A stretch of DNA of 64,000 nucleotides from Corynebacterium haematomassiliense (GTDB taxonomy: Bacteria; Actinomycetota; Actinomycetes; Mycobacteriales; Mycobacteriaceae). Of the stretch, positions 1 to 8,877 are shown one piece after another. The notes under the pieces were generated by a model, which saw nothing but the letters and a program-made list of their open reading frames with translations, was not told the origin of the DNA and made no database searches. The stretch is taken from contig NZ_JACDTZ010000001.1 in the NCBI RefSeq assembly GCF_013978595.1, positions 1 to 64,000 on the forward strand, read 5' to 3'. A program made the translations under genes and the position numbers. The first letter of the stretch is position 1; each line of letters begins with the position of its first letter.

Positions 1-40
1 GCGCGGCGACCTGCCCACGTCGCGTTGTTAGGGGGTTGCC

Positions 41-610
41 ATGAATAACCAAGGCTCCAGCCAATGGAATCCGGACCAGACGTACTCCACGGATCCGGAT
101 ATCGGACAAACCCAGCAGTTCGGTGCGGTGCCGCAGCAGCAGTACGGTCGGCCCGACGAGTACCCAACCAGCTACCAGCCTGAACAGCCGGAAAAGCGGG
201 GCGGTCCGAGCCCGTGGCTCTACGTTCTGGGTGCGCTGCTGCTCGCCGCAGTTGTCGGTGTGTTGGCGTTCATGGGCGGCTCGGGTGCGTTTAACCGCTC
301 TAGCGAGCCGGTGACCAGCACGGTGGTTGAGACTCGCACGCTGCCGAGGTCGGAGGCGCCCGAACAGCCCAGCAAGGAGCCGACGAAGCGCACGTACTCG
401 CACTACGCCCCGGCTACGGACGTGACCACCGACGGGTTTGCCGCCAACGTCTTTGAGGCGTTCCAGCAGGCGTACGAGCGCACCGGCACGGCCGATATGA
501 CTGTGAACGCGTACAGCCCGGCCACCGGCATCACCTACCGCATGACCTGCTCTGGCGGGGAGACGGTGTACTGCACCGGCGGCAAGAACGCCCGGGTCAA
601 GATTTGGTAG
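41..610 (+). CDS. Hypothetical membrane-anchored protein with Q/P-rich cytoplasmic N-terminus
   Basis: The protein has 189 residues. Residues 1-56 are rich in Gln, Pro and Tyr and look disordered. One transmembrane segment spans about residues 58-79, and the rest (80-189) should lie outside the membrane. Two cysteines near the C-terminus, in the TCSGG and VYCTG contexts, could form a disulfide. An AGGGGG Shine-Dalgarno stretch sits just before the ATG. The next gene starts inside its last codons (7-nt overlap), so the two are probably co-translated and may share an envelope role. I recognise no domain and assign no function. The organisation (disordered head, single TM, short extracytoplasmic tail) is common among actinobacterial envelope proteins. 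Confidence 0.75.
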   Translation: MNNQGSSQWNPDQTYSTDPDIGQTQQFGAVPQQQYGRPDEYPTSYQPEQPEKRGGPSPWLYVLGALLLAAVVGVLAFMGGSGAFNRSSEPVTSTVVETRTLPRSEAPEQPSKEPTKRTYSHYAPATDVTTDGFAANVFEAFQQAYERTGTADMTVNAYSPATGITYRMTCSGGETVYCTGGKNARVKIW

Positions 611-1422
611 CTCGCCGGCGTCTCGGACTCGCCGCAGCCGGCGCACTGTTCTTGTCCGCCTGTTCCGGCGGCCAAGAAACCGTGGTCGTCACCTCAACCG
701 TTACGGAGGCGCCACCGCCGGCCCCCGATGAGCAATTGCCTCTCGACGCCACCGTCGCCCACGTCGAATCCTCCTACGGCGGCCAGCTGGGCATAGCAAC
801 GATAGGGGAGCGAGGGCCGGAAACTGCCGGATTCACCGCCCCGAGCCCGGCCTGGTCCACCATCAAGGTGCCGATCGCCGTGGCGGCGATGCGCGCAAAC
901 CCCGGTCTCGAGGCAGATGCCCGAGCCGCAGTGAGCGCGTCTGACAACGCGGCGGCGCAGCGACTCTATGATGCCGTCGGGCCGGGCGCGGTCGATGCGG
1001 TGCTGGACGATGCCGGGTTGGCTGCGCACGTGAACACTGAACCGCTTCGCCCTGAGTTCTCTGCCTTCGGGCAGACGCAGCTCGGCGTGGCCGACGAGGC
1101 CGCTCTGGCGAACACCGTCGCCTGCGTGGAGGGCGCCGACCCGGTGCTGCAGTTCATGGGGCAAATCGACCCCTCGCAGGCGTACGGCCTGGGTGTAGCA
1201 GGGGCGCTGTTCAAGGGCGGTTGGGGCCCGGACCCCGCGGGCGCCTACCAGGTTCGGCAGTTCGGGCTTGTGCCGCGCGGCGACGGCACGTGGGCGCCGG
1301 TGGCGCTCACCGCGCTGCCCGCGGACGGAACATACGAGACGGGGCAGGAGATGCTCACCGCCGCTGCGGAAACGCTCGCCGCCGATCCGGCGCAGCTCCC
1401 AGCGGCTGCCTGCCAGCCCTAG
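604..1422 (+). CDS. Lipoprotein with class A beta-lactamase / PBP-like fold
   Basis: The 272-residue product begins with a short lipoprotein signal ending in the lipobox LSAC (Cys20). The three active-site motifs of the serine beta-lactamase/PBP superfamily are visible in order: STIK (Ser85-x-x-Lys88), SDN (113-115) and KGGW (from Lys204). Spacing fits a small class A-like fold. No omega-loop Glu can be assigned by eye, so hydrolysis of beta-lactams is not implied. A peptidoglycan-related or non-enzymatic role is equally possible. The start is TTG at 604, inside the end of the preceding ORF, which suggests translational coupling. The 3' end overlaps the convergent amtR gene by 4 nt. Confidence 0.72.
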   Translation: MVARRRLGLAAAGALFLSACSGGQETVVVTSTVTEAPPPAPDEQLPLDATVAHVESSYGGQLGIATIGERGPETAGFTAPSPAWSTIKVPIAVAAMRANPGLEADARAAVSASDNAAAQRLYDAVGPGAVDAVLDDAGLAAHVNTEPLRPEFSAFGQTQLGVADEAALANTVACVEGADPVLQFMGQIDPSQAYGLGVAGALFKGGWGPDPAGAYQVRQFGLVPRGDGTWAPVALTALPADGTYETGQEMLTAAAETLAADPAQLPAAACQP

Positions 1423-2102
1423 TCCTGCTCGTCCTTGCGGGAGACCAGGTCCACCAGCTCGAGCATGCGCTCGGTGCGGCGTTCCGGCAGATCCGTGTGG
1501 AGCACGTCCAGTACGGCGTCGGCGATGGTGACGGCGGGGGCGGGCAGGGCATCGTCGACAAGCGGGTAGGGCGCGGTGCCTGTGTTGTCGCGCATCTCGA
1601 TGGCCGCGAGCGTCATGTGGAACGGCAGGTCGATGCGCGGGTCATCCTCGCCGACGATCTGCCCCGACAGCTTGCGGAAGATCCCCTCCAGCTCCTGGCG
1701 CGCCTCGTGGTACTCCGCGAACTCCTCGGACAAAAGCACAGGCAGTTGGTAGAGCCTGCCGATGTTCCAATTCGAGGACAACAGGATGCGCGACTCGGCG
1801 GCCACGAGAGCCCAAAGCTTCACCGCCGCCGACTCGTCGGTCTTGGCCAGATCCGACGCGAGCGCCAGCGCTGGCTGGATCGTGCCCATCAGGAGCGTGA
1901 GAAAGATGTCGCGCTTGGAGGGGAAGTGGTAGTACAGCGAGGCCTGGCGCATGCCCACCGCGTCCGCGATGTCGTGGGTGGAGGTGGTGGCGAAACCTTT
2001 GCGGGTGAACAGCTCGGAGGCGGCGTCGAGGATCTCCTCGCGCGCGGTGGCGCCTCTGCGGCGGGGGCTTTGCTTGCGTGGCCGTCCGACCGGTTTCGCC
2101 AT
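1419..2102 (-). CDS. amtR: AmtR, TetR-family master regulator of nitrogen control
   Basis: The product is a 227-residue TetR-type repressor. The N-terminal HTH (about residues 20-66) contains the TTSTHDIADAVGMRQASLYY stretch, nearly identical to C. glutamicum AmtR as I recall it. The C-terminal part (RLYQLPVLLSEEFAEYH, LPFHMTLAAIEMR) also matches AmtR rather than generic TetR proteins. In C. glutamicum AmtR represses ammonium uptake and assimilation genes and is released by adenylylated GlnK. The location next to rpsR-rpsN-rpmG-rpmB is the same as in C. glutamicum. A GGAAGG-type ribosome site precedes the ATG, and an AT-richer promoter region lies at 2110-2160. Confidence 0.9.
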   Translation of the reverse strand: MAKPVGRPRKQSPRRRGATAREEILDAASELFTRKGFATTSTHDIADAVGMRQASLYYHFPSKRDIFLTLLMGTIQPALALASDLAKTDESAAVKLWALVAAESRILLSSNWNIGRLYQLPVLLSEEFAEYHEARQELEGIFRKLSGQIVGEDDPRIDLPFHMTLAAIEMRDNTGTAPYPLVDDALPAPAVTIADAVLDVLHTDLPERRTERMLELVDLVSRKDEQD

Positions 2103-2162
2103 GCCTTCCGTCCTTCCGTCATAGCTCGCTATTTACGGTTGCGCGGGATAACTATAGACGAA

Positions 2163-2206
2163 AAGCACCCGCTCTCGACCCTCCGGGGAGGGGAGTGCGG
2201 GTGCTT
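2163..2206 (-). terminator. Rho-independent terminator of the rpmB-rpmG-rpsN-rpsR operon
   Basis: A perfect 10-bp stem (AAGCACCCGC at 2163-2172 and GCGGGTGCTT at 2197-2206) encloses a loop that itself has CCCTCC/GGAGGG pairing. Read on the minus strand, the stem runs into a short T tract. It lies just past the rpsR stop and upstream of amtR. Confidence 0.8.
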
Positions 2207-2248
2207 GAAAGAGCCGAAGACTCTACGCTGTCATCGTCAACCGGCTAA

Positions 2249-2497
2249 TTAGCGGGTGGTGAACGGCAGAAGAGCCATCTCGCGCGCGTTCTTCACAGCG
2301 GTAGCGACCTGGCGCTGCTGCTGCGGGGTCAGACCCGTGACGCGGCGGGAACGGATCTTGTGGCGGTCGGAGATGAACAGACGCAGGGTCTCAACGTCCT
2401 TGTAGTCGACCGACTCGATGCCCTTCGCCTTCAGCGGGTTCTTCTTCGGGCGGCGGGACTGCTCAATGCGCGGCTTACGCGAATTGTTGCGCTTCAT
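2249..2497 (-). CDS. rpsR: 30S ribosomal protein S18, zinc-free (C-) type
   Basis: The product is 82 residues, the normal S18 length, with the family core [20 protein letters not shown]. It has no cysteines, so it is the form that lacks the CxxC zinc site found in some S18 paralogues. The start is the ATG at 2495-2497, because a GGAGGA Shine-Dalgarno lies 7-8 nt upstream. A longer frame reaching 2518 would overlap rpsN. It is the last gene of the rpmB-rpmG-rpsN-rpsR operon. Confidence 0.95.
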   Translation of the reverse strand: MKRNNSRKPRIEQSRRPKKNPLKAKGIESVDYKDVETLRLFISDRHKIRSRRVTGLTPQQQRQVATAVKNAREMALLPFTTR

Positions 2498-2511
2498 AAT
2501 GTGAGTCCTCC

Positions 2512-2817
2512 TTACCACGAAGACTTACGGACGCCAGGCAGCTCACCGCGGTGAGCCATCTCGCGCATACGGACACGGGAAACACCGAACTTGCGGAGGT
2601 AGCCACGGGGGCGACCGTCACGCGAGTCACGGTTGCGCACGCGGGCCGGGGAGGCGTCGCGCGGCTGACGGTTGAGCTCGAACTGTGCCTCAAGACGGTC
2701 CTCGTCAGAGGTCTCCGGGTTCTTGATGATGGCCTTGAGCTCCTGACGACGCTCCGCGTAGCGGGCGACGATCTCTTTACGCTGCTCGTTCTTAGCGATC
2801 TTGGACTTCTTCGCCAT
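2512..2817 (-). CDS. rpsN: 30S ribosomal protein S14, long zinc-independent type
   Basis: The 101-residue product has the long S14 layout of the Cys-free class: [14 protein letters not shown] at the N-terminus and the signature [18 protein letters not shown] at the C-terminus. Zinc-binding S14 is about 61 residues with a CxxC...CxxC site, and this one has neither. It sits between rpmG and rpsR on the minus strand with 3 nt to rpmG and 14 nt to rpsR. Assembly of the 30S head is its established role. Confidence 0.95.
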   Translation of the reverse strand: MAKKSKIAKNEQRKEIVARYAERRQELKAIIKNPETSDEDRLEAQFELNRQPRDASPARVRNRDSRDGRPRGYLRKFGVSRVRMREMAHRGELPGVRKSSW

Positions 2818-2820
2818 GGA

Positions 2821-2985
2821 TTATCGCTCCTCGCGGAATTCGACGTGCTTGCGAACAACCGGGTCGTACTTCTTCAGCGTGATGCGATCCGGGTTGTTGC
2901 GCTTGTTCTTGCGGGTCACATAGGTGAAACCGGTGCCCGCAGTGGACTTGAGCTTGATGATCGGGCGGATATCGTTACGTGCCAT
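2821..2985 (-). CDS. rpmG: 50S ribosomal protein L33, zinc-free type
   Basis: This 54-residue protein reads [15 protein letters not shown] at its start, continues with [13 protein letters not shown], the L33 signature, and ends in EFREER. No cysteines are present, so it belongs to the zinc-independent L33 form. The ATG at 2983-2985 overlaps the rpmB stop by one base (TAATG), which indicates translational coupling in the rpmB-rpmG-rpsN-rpsR operon. Confidence 0.94.
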   Translation of the reverse strand: MARNDIRPIIKLKSTAGTGFTYVTRKNKRNNPDRITLKKYDPVVRKHVEFREER

Positions 2986-3221
2986 TAGATCTTCTCACCT
3001 CGTGCGCGGATCTGGGCGACGACGGACTCGATGCCGTCGCGGTCGATGATCTTCAGACCCTTGGTGGAGACGTTCAGGGTGATGGTACGGCCCTCGGAGG
3101 GCAGGTAGAACCGGCGCTTCTGCACGTTGGGGTTCCAACGGCGCGAGTGGCGGCGGTGCGAGTGCGAGACGGTCTTGCCGAACGACGGCTTACGTCCCGT
3201 GACCTGGCAATGTGCCGACAT
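2985..3221 (-). CDS. rpmB: 50S ribosomal protein L28, zinc-free type
   Basis: The 78-residue product carries the L28 core ([20 protein letters not shown], then [16 protein letters not shown]). It has one isolated Cys (residue 5) instead of the N-terminal CxxC of zinc-binding L28, so it is the C- paralogue type. It is the first gene of the four-gene minus-strand ribosomal operon. I looked for an AT-rich Zur-type palindrome upstream (3222-3423) and saw none. Confidence 0.95.
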   Translation of the reverse strand: MSAHCQVTGRKPSFGKTVSHSHRRHSRRWNPNVQKRRFYLPSEGRTITLNVSTKGLKIIDRDGIESVVAQIRARGEKI

Positions 3222-3423
3222 GGGTTAGCTTCCTTACTCTTCTTGCCGCCCACGACACGATCGCTATGTGAGGTAAAGCGCCAGGTGAGAAGCGGAGTGA
3301 GGGTCCGCGACCAGCGCAAGTGCAATCGGTTGACGCAGGCGTAAACGTGTACTTCGACAACAGCGAGAGACAACCATACCGTCTTAGGCCTCTATCTCAT
3401 AATCGCGTCTGGCTGGCTTTTCT

Positions 3424-4596
3424 CTAGCCTGCCGCCAGCAATGCAGCGGTGGCGGCAGTGACGGCTACCGGGGCGAGCACTAGGCCCCACAGGATGAAGT
3501 GGCGCCAGGGCACCGCGGCCCCTGCCCGCTTCAGCTGGTCCGCCCAGAGCAAGGTGGCTAGCGACGCCCAAGGTGTCACCAGCGGGCCGGCATTGACGCC
3601 GATAAGAAGAGCCATCACGCCGTCTTGGCCGCCGGCCGCGGGCTCAAGCGCGAGAAATGCCGGCAGGTTGTTGATGCCGTTGGCCGCAAGAGCGCCCGCC
3701 GCTGCGATGGCGCCGGGGTGCGCGCCGTCGAGAAGGCCCACCGCAGCGGCAACGGCATCGACGTGGAGGGCCAACACCGCTGCGGCTGAGAGTGTGGCCG
3801 CGAGGAGCAGCGCGTGCCACGGGATCAGCGAAGCGGCACCTGCCTTGCGGCCGGCCGGCCCAACCGCGAACCACATCGCGACAGCGGCGACGACGCCGGT
3901 GAGCCAATAGGGAACCGGGCTCAGCAGCGCGGCGACGGTTGCGCCGAGGACAATCAGCGCCGGCGTCGGTCGCGCAACCGCCGTCGGCGCATGGTTGGGC
4001 GCGGGGGTGGCGGCACGGTAAATAAGGCGGGCGCTGTACGCGGCGGCGACGGCAACCGCGATCGCCGCGGCGGCGGGCGCGGCGGCCGTCCGGATGTACT
4101 CGTGGTTGGTGTTGAACGCCGCGCCGCCGAGCGCCAGCAGGTTGGTCAGGTTCGACACCGGCAGCGGCATGGAGGCGAGGTTGGCGATCCAGACCACCGA
4201 CAACGCCACCGCGGGCTGTGGAAGCCGGAAGTGGGACGCCAGCTGCACGGCGAGCGGGGTGAGCATGATGGCCGTGGTGTCGAGGGAGAAGAACACCGTA
4301 GAGGCCACCGCGAGTGCCAGAAATCCAGCGAACACCGCCTCGCGGCTGCTCGTGCCGCGCTCGAGCGCTGACACGAGCCACTCGAAGATGCGGACGCGCG
4401 AGGCCAGGTTCACCACGGCAGACATGCCGGCGGCGAACGTCAGTACAGGTATCAGTCGTGCAGCGAGTGCGACAGCGTCGGCTGGGCTGGCGGCAGTGAG
4501 GCCGGCAAACGCCGCAATCGCGGCGGCGGGTAAAAGGAATCGTTGGTGTGGCATGGGGAGGTGGACCGGAGGGGCGTCGATAGGCAAAGTGCGCAA
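3424..4596 (-). CDS. ArsB/NhaD-superfamily (ion transporter) permease
   Basis: This roughly 390-residue, very hydrophobic protein has about 10 membrane segments. Motifs typical of the ArsB/CitM ion-transporter superfamily are visible: FFSLDTTAIMLTPLAVQLA in the first half, VVWIANLASMPLPVSNLTNL, and NGINNLPAFLAL in the second half. Members export arsenite or carry dicarboxylates or Na+/H+. The substrate here cannot be decided, and no arsenic-resistance genes lie nearby. The start is uncertain: TTG at 4596 gives the full frame and ATG at 4552-4554 gives 376 residues, and neither has a clear ribosome site. The gene diverges from rpmE2 across 4597-4742. Confidence 0.72.
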   Translation of the reverse strand: MRTLPIDAPPVHLPMPHQRFLLPAAAIAAFAGLTAASPADAVALAARLIPVLTFAAGMSAVVNLASRVRIFEWLVSALERGTSSREAVFAGFLALAVASTVFFSLDTTAIMLTPLAVQLASHFRLPQPAVALSVVWIANLASMPLPVSNLTNLLALGGAAFNTNHEYIRTAAAPAAAAIAVAVAAAYSARLIYRAATPAPNHAPTAVARPTPALIVLGATVAALLSPVPYWLTGVVAAVAMWFAVGPAGRKAGAASLIPWHALLLAATLSAAAVLALHVDAVAAAVGLLDGAHPGAIAAAGALAANGINNLPAFLALEPAAGGQDGVMALLIGVNAGPLVTPWASLATLLWADQLKRAGAAVPWRHFILWGLVLAPVAVTAATAALLAAG

Positions 4597-4742
4597 TTAG
4601 GTAAACGCGCACGTGAACTGTAAGATACTGCGGGTTATCCGGCGACCGTCGGATGAAAAGACCATTTCGCACCCAACTCGGGCACGATCCGCGGGACTTC
4701 GCGGAACCGACCCGTAGTTCAATCCTGAGGGAGACGAATCTA

Positions 4743-5012
4743 ATGAAGAAGGATATTCACCCGGATTACCACCCGGTGATTTTCCAGGACGCAAACACGG
4801 GCCACAAGTTCCTGACGCGCTCCACCCTGACCTCCGCACGCACTGAGCAGTGGGAAGACGGCAACGAGTACCCGCTCGTGGTCGTGGACGTCACCGCCGA
4901 GTCCCACCCGTTCTGGACCGGCGCGCAGCGTCTCATGGACACCGCCGGCCGCGTGGAGAAGTTCAACCAGCGTTTCGGCGGCATGGCCCGCCGCAAGAAG
5001 AAGGCCAACTAG
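4743..5012 (+). CDS. rpmE2: 50S ribosomal protein L31 type B
   Basis: The 89-residue product starts [20 protein letters not shown], the hallmark of type B (zinc-free) L31, and contains [19 protein letters not shown]. It has no Cys. The ATG at 4743 is chosen because it matches the family start and follows a GAGGGAGA ribosome site, although the frame stays open from 4653. rpmF follows 21 nt downstream with its own AAAGGAG site, so the two form an operon ending at the terminator at 5241-5271. Confidence 0.95.
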   Translation: MKKDIHPDYHPVIFQDANTGHKFLTRSTLTSARTEQWEDGNEYPLVVVDVTAESHPFWTGAQRLMDTAGRVEKFNQRFGGMARRKKKAN

Positions 5013-5033
5013 AGGGGATAAAGGAGACTCGTC

Positions 5034-5207
5034 ATGGCAACACCGAAGTTCAAGAAGTCCCGCGCGAACACGCGCATGCGTCGTTCCCAGTGGAAGGCCG
5101 ACAACGCCGACCTGCAGACCGTCAAGGTCGACGGCCAGGAGGTGCGCATCCCGCGCCGCCTGATCAAGGCCGCTCAGGCTGGTCTGATCGACGTCGAGCA
5201 GTTCTAA
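5034..5207 (+). CDS. rpmF: 50S ribosomal protein L32, zinc-free type
   Basis: The protein has 57 residues: [20 protein letters not shown] at the start, then a basic stretch and [19 protein letters not shown] at the end. The two CxxC pairs of zinc-binding L32 are missing. A strong AAAGGAG site precedes the ATG. It is the distal gene of rpmE2-rpmF and completes a set of six Cys-poor ribosomal proteins within 3 kb. Confidence 0.93.
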   Translation: MATPKFKKSRANTRMRRSQWKADNADLQTVKVDGQEVRIPRRLIKAAQAGLIDVEQF

Positions 5208-5240
5208 GCTTTTAAGGGTCGAATTGGACCCGTTGAACTA

Positions 5241-5271
5241 ACCGGGATCCCCAGGTGGGACCCGGTTTTTT
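5241..5271 (+). terminator. Rho-independent terminator after rpmF
   Basis: ACCGGG (5241-5246) pairs with CCCGGT (5261-5266). After a bulged A, TCCC pairs with GGGA around a CAGGT loop. A run of six T (5266-5271) follows. It separates rpmE2-rpmF from mprA. Confidence 0.9.
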
Positions 5272-5303
5272 CAGCTCAATTCAACTCTGAGTAGAAAATA
5301 AGT

Positions 5304-5309
5304 CATAAT
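5304..5309 (+). promoter_or_regulatory. Candidate -10 (CATAAT) for mprA
   Basis: CATAAT lies 6 nt before the mprA ATG, which would give a leaderless or near-leaderless mRNA. The same hexamer occurs 8 nt before the pepD ATG (7580-7585), so the regulator and its presumed target protease have similar start-proximal elements. Confidence 0.5.
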
Positions 5310-5315
5310 AATCCT

Positions 5316-6014
5316 ATGAAGATTCTCGTAGCCGACGACGAGCAGGCTGTCCGCGAGTCGCTCCGACGCTCGCTCCGCTTCAACGGATACGACGTGGTGC
5401 TCGCCGTAGACGGCGAAGACGCGCTCGACCAGATCCGCATTGAGCAGCCAGACCTGACCATCCTCGACCTCATGATGCCCAAGCTCGACGGCCTGGGTGT
5501 CTGCCGTACCCTGCGCTCCTCCGGGTACGACGGGCCGATCCTCATGCTCACGGCTCGCGACGGTGTGTCCGACCGCGTGGCCGGCCTGGATGCGGGCGCG
5601 GACGACTACCTGCCCAAGCCCTTCGCCCTGGAGGAGCTGCTGGCGCGCGTGGGGTCGCTGCTGCGCCGCACCCGCTCCGAAGCACGCAAGGCGGCGGAGA
5701 AGGACCAGACTCGCCTGCAGTTCGAGGACCTGGTCATGGACACCTCCACCCGCGACGTCACCCGTGCAGGCCGCGCCATCTCGCTGACCCGCACCGAGTT
5801 TGCGCTGCTGCACCTGCTGCTGCAGAACCCGCGCCATGTGCTTGCCCGCCAGACCATCCTGGAAGAAGTGTGGGGCTATGACTTTCCGACGTCTGGCAAC
5901 GCGCTCGAGGTCTACATCGGCTACCTGCGCCGCAAGACTGAAGCAGGCGGCGAATCGCGCCTGATCCACACCGTCCGCGGCGTCGGCTACGTCCTGCGGG
6001 AGACCGCTCCGTGA
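5316..6014 (+). CDS. mprA: MprA-type response regulator (OmpR/PhoB class)
   Basis: The 232-residue protein has a receiver domain (acidic pair Asp7/Asp8, phospho-acceptor Asp51 in [11 protein letters not shown], Lys101 in DYLPKPF) and a C-terminal winged helix ([29 protein letters not shown]). The [17 protein letters not shown] stretch closely matches M. tuberculosis MprA. It corresponds to C. glutamicum CgtR2. The kinase mprB overlaps by 4 nt and the HtrA-like pepD follows, the same order as mprA-mprB-pepD in mycobacteria, where the module responds to envelope stress. Confidence 0.9.
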   Translation: MKILVADDEQAVRESLRRSLRFNGYDVVLAVDGEDALDQIRIEQPDLTILDLMMPKLDGLGVCRTLRSSGYDGPILMLTARDGVSDRVAGLDAGADDYLPKPFALEELLARVGSLLRRTRSEARKAAEKDQTRLQFEDLVMDTSTRDVTRAGRAISLTRTEFALLHLLLQNPRHVLARQTILEEVWGYDFPTSGNALEVYIGYLRRKTEAGGESRLIHTVRGVGYVLRETAP

Positions 6015-7492
6015 TCTTGCGGCGCTTCACAGGCGAAGCTGAGCCGCAGGGGCAGGCTGGCACAGGCCGGTCCCTGCGCAACAGCTTGGCCGTACTCGCC
6101 GGCGGCATCGTCGCCGTGGTCATTCTGCTGACCGCGCTGTTTACCTACCGGCTTTCAGAAACGACTCGTCTGACCGTCATGGACGACGACCTGCGCACCC
6201 GCAGCTACGGCGTGTCGCTGCAGCTGAAGGACCTGGATTCGGACGACCGGGAGGGCTTTGAAAAGGCCCTCGCCGAGTTTCGCCGCGCAACCCCGTGGGC
6301 GAAAGTCTCGGCCGCGCCCGCTGGTTCCAACGTGTTCTACGGCGACCCAGTGCCGGTGGCGGGGCCGTACGCGGCGACGTCGTCAGGCGACATGCTCTCC
6401 CAGCACACCGTGGCAGGGGAGCGCGTGGTGGTGCGCCGCAGCACCTCCGGTGTCACCGTGGCCATGTCGCAGCCGCTGGACGTGTTCAGCATTGTCTCCG
6501 GCAGCTGGGGTGCAGCCGCGCTGGTGATTGCGGGTACCGGGGGTTTGCTCGCCTGGATCGCGGGCACGGCGATTTCCGCCGTCGGCCTCCGCCCCGTGCG
6601 CAGACTGCACAGGGCTATCGACGCCGCGAACGAGTCCGACCAGCTCACCGAGCTCCCCGTCGACGGCAACGACGAGTTCGCTGAAATCACCACCTCCGTG
6701 AACAAGATGATCTCCACGCTGGAGGACTCCAAGACGCGCCAGGCGCAGCTTGTGGCGGACGCGGGCCACGAGCTGAAAACCCCGCTGACCTCGATGCGCA
6801 CCAACATCGAGCTGTTGATGATGCTGTACAACTCCGGCCGGCAGGACCAGATCTCCGAGCAGGACCGCAAGGACCTAGAGCGCGACGTGATGGCGCAGAT
6901 GGAGGAAATGTCTATCCTGATCGGCGACCTGGTCAACCTGGCGCGCGACGAAGCACAGCAAGGTGCCGAGCCTGAGGACTTCCGCCTGGACGAAGTGCTG
7001 GAGGAAGCCCTCGACCGTGTGCGCCGCCGCCGCCCGGACCTGGCGTTCCAATTCGAGGCGGACCCGTGGGTCATTACCGGCGACCGTTTCGCCATGGGCC
7101 GCGCACCTATCAACCTCATCGACAACGCCGCGAAGTGGTCGCCGCAGGGCGGCACCGTGCGTGTGTCGCTGAAGGCGGCGAAGCGCAACGCGGTGCTCAT
7201 CGTGGACGATTCCGGCCCCGGCATTCCGGCGGACCAGCGCGAGAAGGTGTTCGAGCGCTTCTACCGCGCGCCCGAGTCCCGGTCGATGCCGGGCTCCGGC
7301 CTGGGCCTGGCCATTGTGAAGCAGGTCTTCGACCGCCACAACGCGACCATCGTGGCGGAAGAATCCGATGACGGCGGCGCGCGCTTCCGCGTGGTGTTTC
7401 CGGGACGCCCGCCCGAGGTGGACGGCGCGGATGTGCAGGAGGCTCCCGCGGAGACCACCGCGCGCGTGATCCCGCGCAAAAGCTACAGCTAG
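6011..7492 (+). CDS. mprB: MprB-type sensor histidine kinase
   Basis: This 493-residue kinase has TM1 at about 25-46, an extracytoplasmic sensor of about 110 residues, TM2 at about 166-192, a HAMP linker, the H box [15 protein letters not shown] with phospho-acceptor His253, the N box around Asn372 ([11 protein letters not shown]), and the G boxes DDSGPGIP and GSGLGLAI. It starts with GTG at 6011 overlapping the mprA stop (GTGA). In mycobacteria MprB is held inactive by DnaK and responds to misfolded exported proteins. Here that is inferred from homology and synteny. Confidence 0.9.
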   Translation: MILRRFTGEAEPQGQAGTGRSLRNSLAVLAGGIVAVVILLTALFTYRLSETTRLTVMDDDLRTRSYGVSLQLKDLDSDDREGFEKALAEFRRATPWAKVSAAPAGSNVFYGDPVPVAGPYAATSSGDMLSQHTVAGERVVVRRSTSGVTVAMSQPLDVFSIVSGSWGAAALVIAGTGGLLAWIAGTAISAVGLRPVRRLHRAIDAANESDQLTELPVDGNDEFAEITTSVNKMISTLEDSKTRQAQLVADAGHELKTPLTSMRTNIELLMMLYNSGRQDQISEQDRKDLERDVMAQMEEMSILIGDLVNLARDEAQQGAEPEDFRLDEVLEEALDRVRRRRPDLAFQFEADPWVITGDRFAMGRAPINLIDNAAKWSPQGGTVRVSLKAAKRNAVLIVDDSGPGIPADQREKVFERFYRAPESRSMPGSGLGLAIVKQVFDRHNATIVAEESDDGGARFRVVFPGRPPEVDGADVQEAPAETTARVIPRKSYS

Positions 7493-7579
7493 ACTCGCAG
7501 GCCAGCGCACACAGCAATCGTCCAGCAAACATTGCGAATTACAGTGCATGCCCTCAAGATCTGCCACAGGACGGCGGTG

Positions 7580-7585
7580 CATAAT
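7580..7585 (+). promoter_or_regulatory. Candidate -10 (CATAAT) for pepD
   Basis: CATAAT is followed by 8 nt and the pepD ATG, with no Shine-Dalgarno in between. It suggests pepD has its own promoter in addition to any mprAB read-through (101-nt gap after mprB). Confidence 0.45.
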
Positions 7586-7593
7586 AACCCCTC

Positions 7594-8826
7594 ATGAGTG
7601 AACTGAACTATCCGGGAGACACCGCAAGTTTCCCGGCAAACAACGGTGTCTACCAGGTGCAACCGCAGCCCCAGGGGCAGCAGGAGCGTCGCGGTAAAGG
7701 CATCGGCGCGGCGTTCGCCGTCGCGCTGACAACTGCGCTGGTCGCCGGCGGTGGCGCCGGGTACCTCGCCGGGTCGTCACAGTCCGACAACGCGGCGGAA
7801 ACTGCGGCGTCGAATTCGCCGTCCAGCAGCGTGTCGTCCGAAAGCGATTCGCAGGGCGAACTGCGCAACCCGACCGTCGCGGACCCGGCCGAGGCCCCCG
7901 AGGGCTCCGTGGAGCAAGTGGCGGCCGCGGTGCTGCCTGCGGTGGTCTCCATTGAGGTGGACACGCCCCGCGGCAGTGCGGAAGGCTCCGGCTCCATCAT
8001 CTCCGCGGATGGCTATGTGCTGACCAACCACCACGTCATCGCTGGCGCGGAAACGCCAGGTTCGGAGGTGCAGGTCACGCTTAACGACGGCTCACGCCAC
8101 AGCGCACAGTTTGTCGCCTCCGACGTCAACACCGATGTCGGCGTGCTGAAGATCGACGACGTGCACGACCTGCCAGTCATGCAGTTCGGCAACTCCGACG
8201 AGCTGCGCGTGGGCCAGGAGGTCGTCGCGGTGGGCTCCCCGCTGGGCCTGTCCGCGACGGTGACAAGCGGCATCGTCTCCGCGCTGAACCGGCCGGTGCG
8301 CGCTTCCCAGGGCGGCGGCGAAAGCTCGCTCATGGACGGAATCCAGACCGACGCGGCGATCAACCCCGGCAACTCCGGCGGGCCCCTGGTGGACCGCAAC
8401 GGCAAACTCATCGGCATGAACTCCGCTATCGCTTCGCTGTCCTCGGGCGGCATGAGCCAAGGTGGCCAGGGCGGCTCCATCGGCCTCGGCTTCGCCATCC
8501 CGTCGAACTTTGCCAAGCGCGTCGCTGACCAGCTCATTGAAAAGGGCGAGGCCACGCAGCCGATGCTTGGCGTGCGCGTGAGCGTCATGCAGAGCCTCAG
8601 CGGCGGTGCCGTGGTGGCGGGGGTGGAGCCGGACAGCCCCGGCGAGAAGGCCGGCCTGAAGCCGGGCGATGTGATCACCCGCCTCAACGACCGGCCCATC
8701 GACTCTGCTGACGCCCTCATCGCCGCGACGCGCTCCAAAGCGTTTGGAGAGACGGTGACGCTGCAGGTGCAGCGGGAGGGGGAGTCTGAGTCGGTTCCGG
8801 TAGAGGTGACCTTGAGTTCCGAGTAA
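7594..8826 (+). CDS. pepD: HtrA/DegP-like membrane-anchored serine protease with PDZ domain
   Basis: The 410-residue protein has a disordered cytoplasmic head, one TM segment (about 38-60), a Ser/Asp-rich linker, a trypsin-like protease domain and a C-terminal PDZ domain (about 310-400). The catalytic triad is visible: His147 in YVLTNHHVIAG, Asp181 in NTDVGVLKID, Ser261 in NPGNSGGPL. It acts outside the membrane on misfolded proteins. In mycobacteria PepD degrades or refolds envelope proteins and feeds back on MprAB signalling. The mprAB-pepD-mog order is conserved with C. glutamicum. Confidence 0.9.
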   Translation: MSELNYPGDTASFPANNGVYQVQPQPQGQQERRGKGIGAAFAVALTTALVAGGGAGYLAGSSQSDNAAETAASNSPSSSVSSESDSQGELRNPTVADPAEAPEGSVEQVAAAVLPAVVSIEVDTPRGSAEGSGSIISADGYVLTNHHVIAGAETPGSEVQVTLNDGSRHSAQFVASDVNTDVGVLKIDDVHDLPVMQFGNSDELRVGQEVVAVGSPLGLSATVTSGIVSALNRPVRASQGGGESSLMDGIQTDAAINPGNSGGPLVDRNGKLIGMNSAIASLSSGGMSQGGQGGSIGLGFAIPSNFAKRVADQLIEKGEATQPMLGVRVSVMQSLSGGAVVAGVEPDSPGEKAGLKPGDVITRLNDRPIDSADALIAATRSKAFGETVTLQVQREGESESVPVEVTLSSE

Positions 8827-8877
8827 CTTCTTATCTGTCCAATTCGCCCCGTTTTGTGCCAAGGGAGTCTGACCACG

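Noticed and set aside
3222..3423. Possible Zur box upstream of rpmB
   Set aside because: No AT-rich palindrome of the TGAAAATNATTTTCA type is visible.
3424..4596. Arsenite efflux gene arsB
   Set aside because: The superfamily fits, but no arsR, arsC or other arsenic genes are adjacent, so the substrate is left open.
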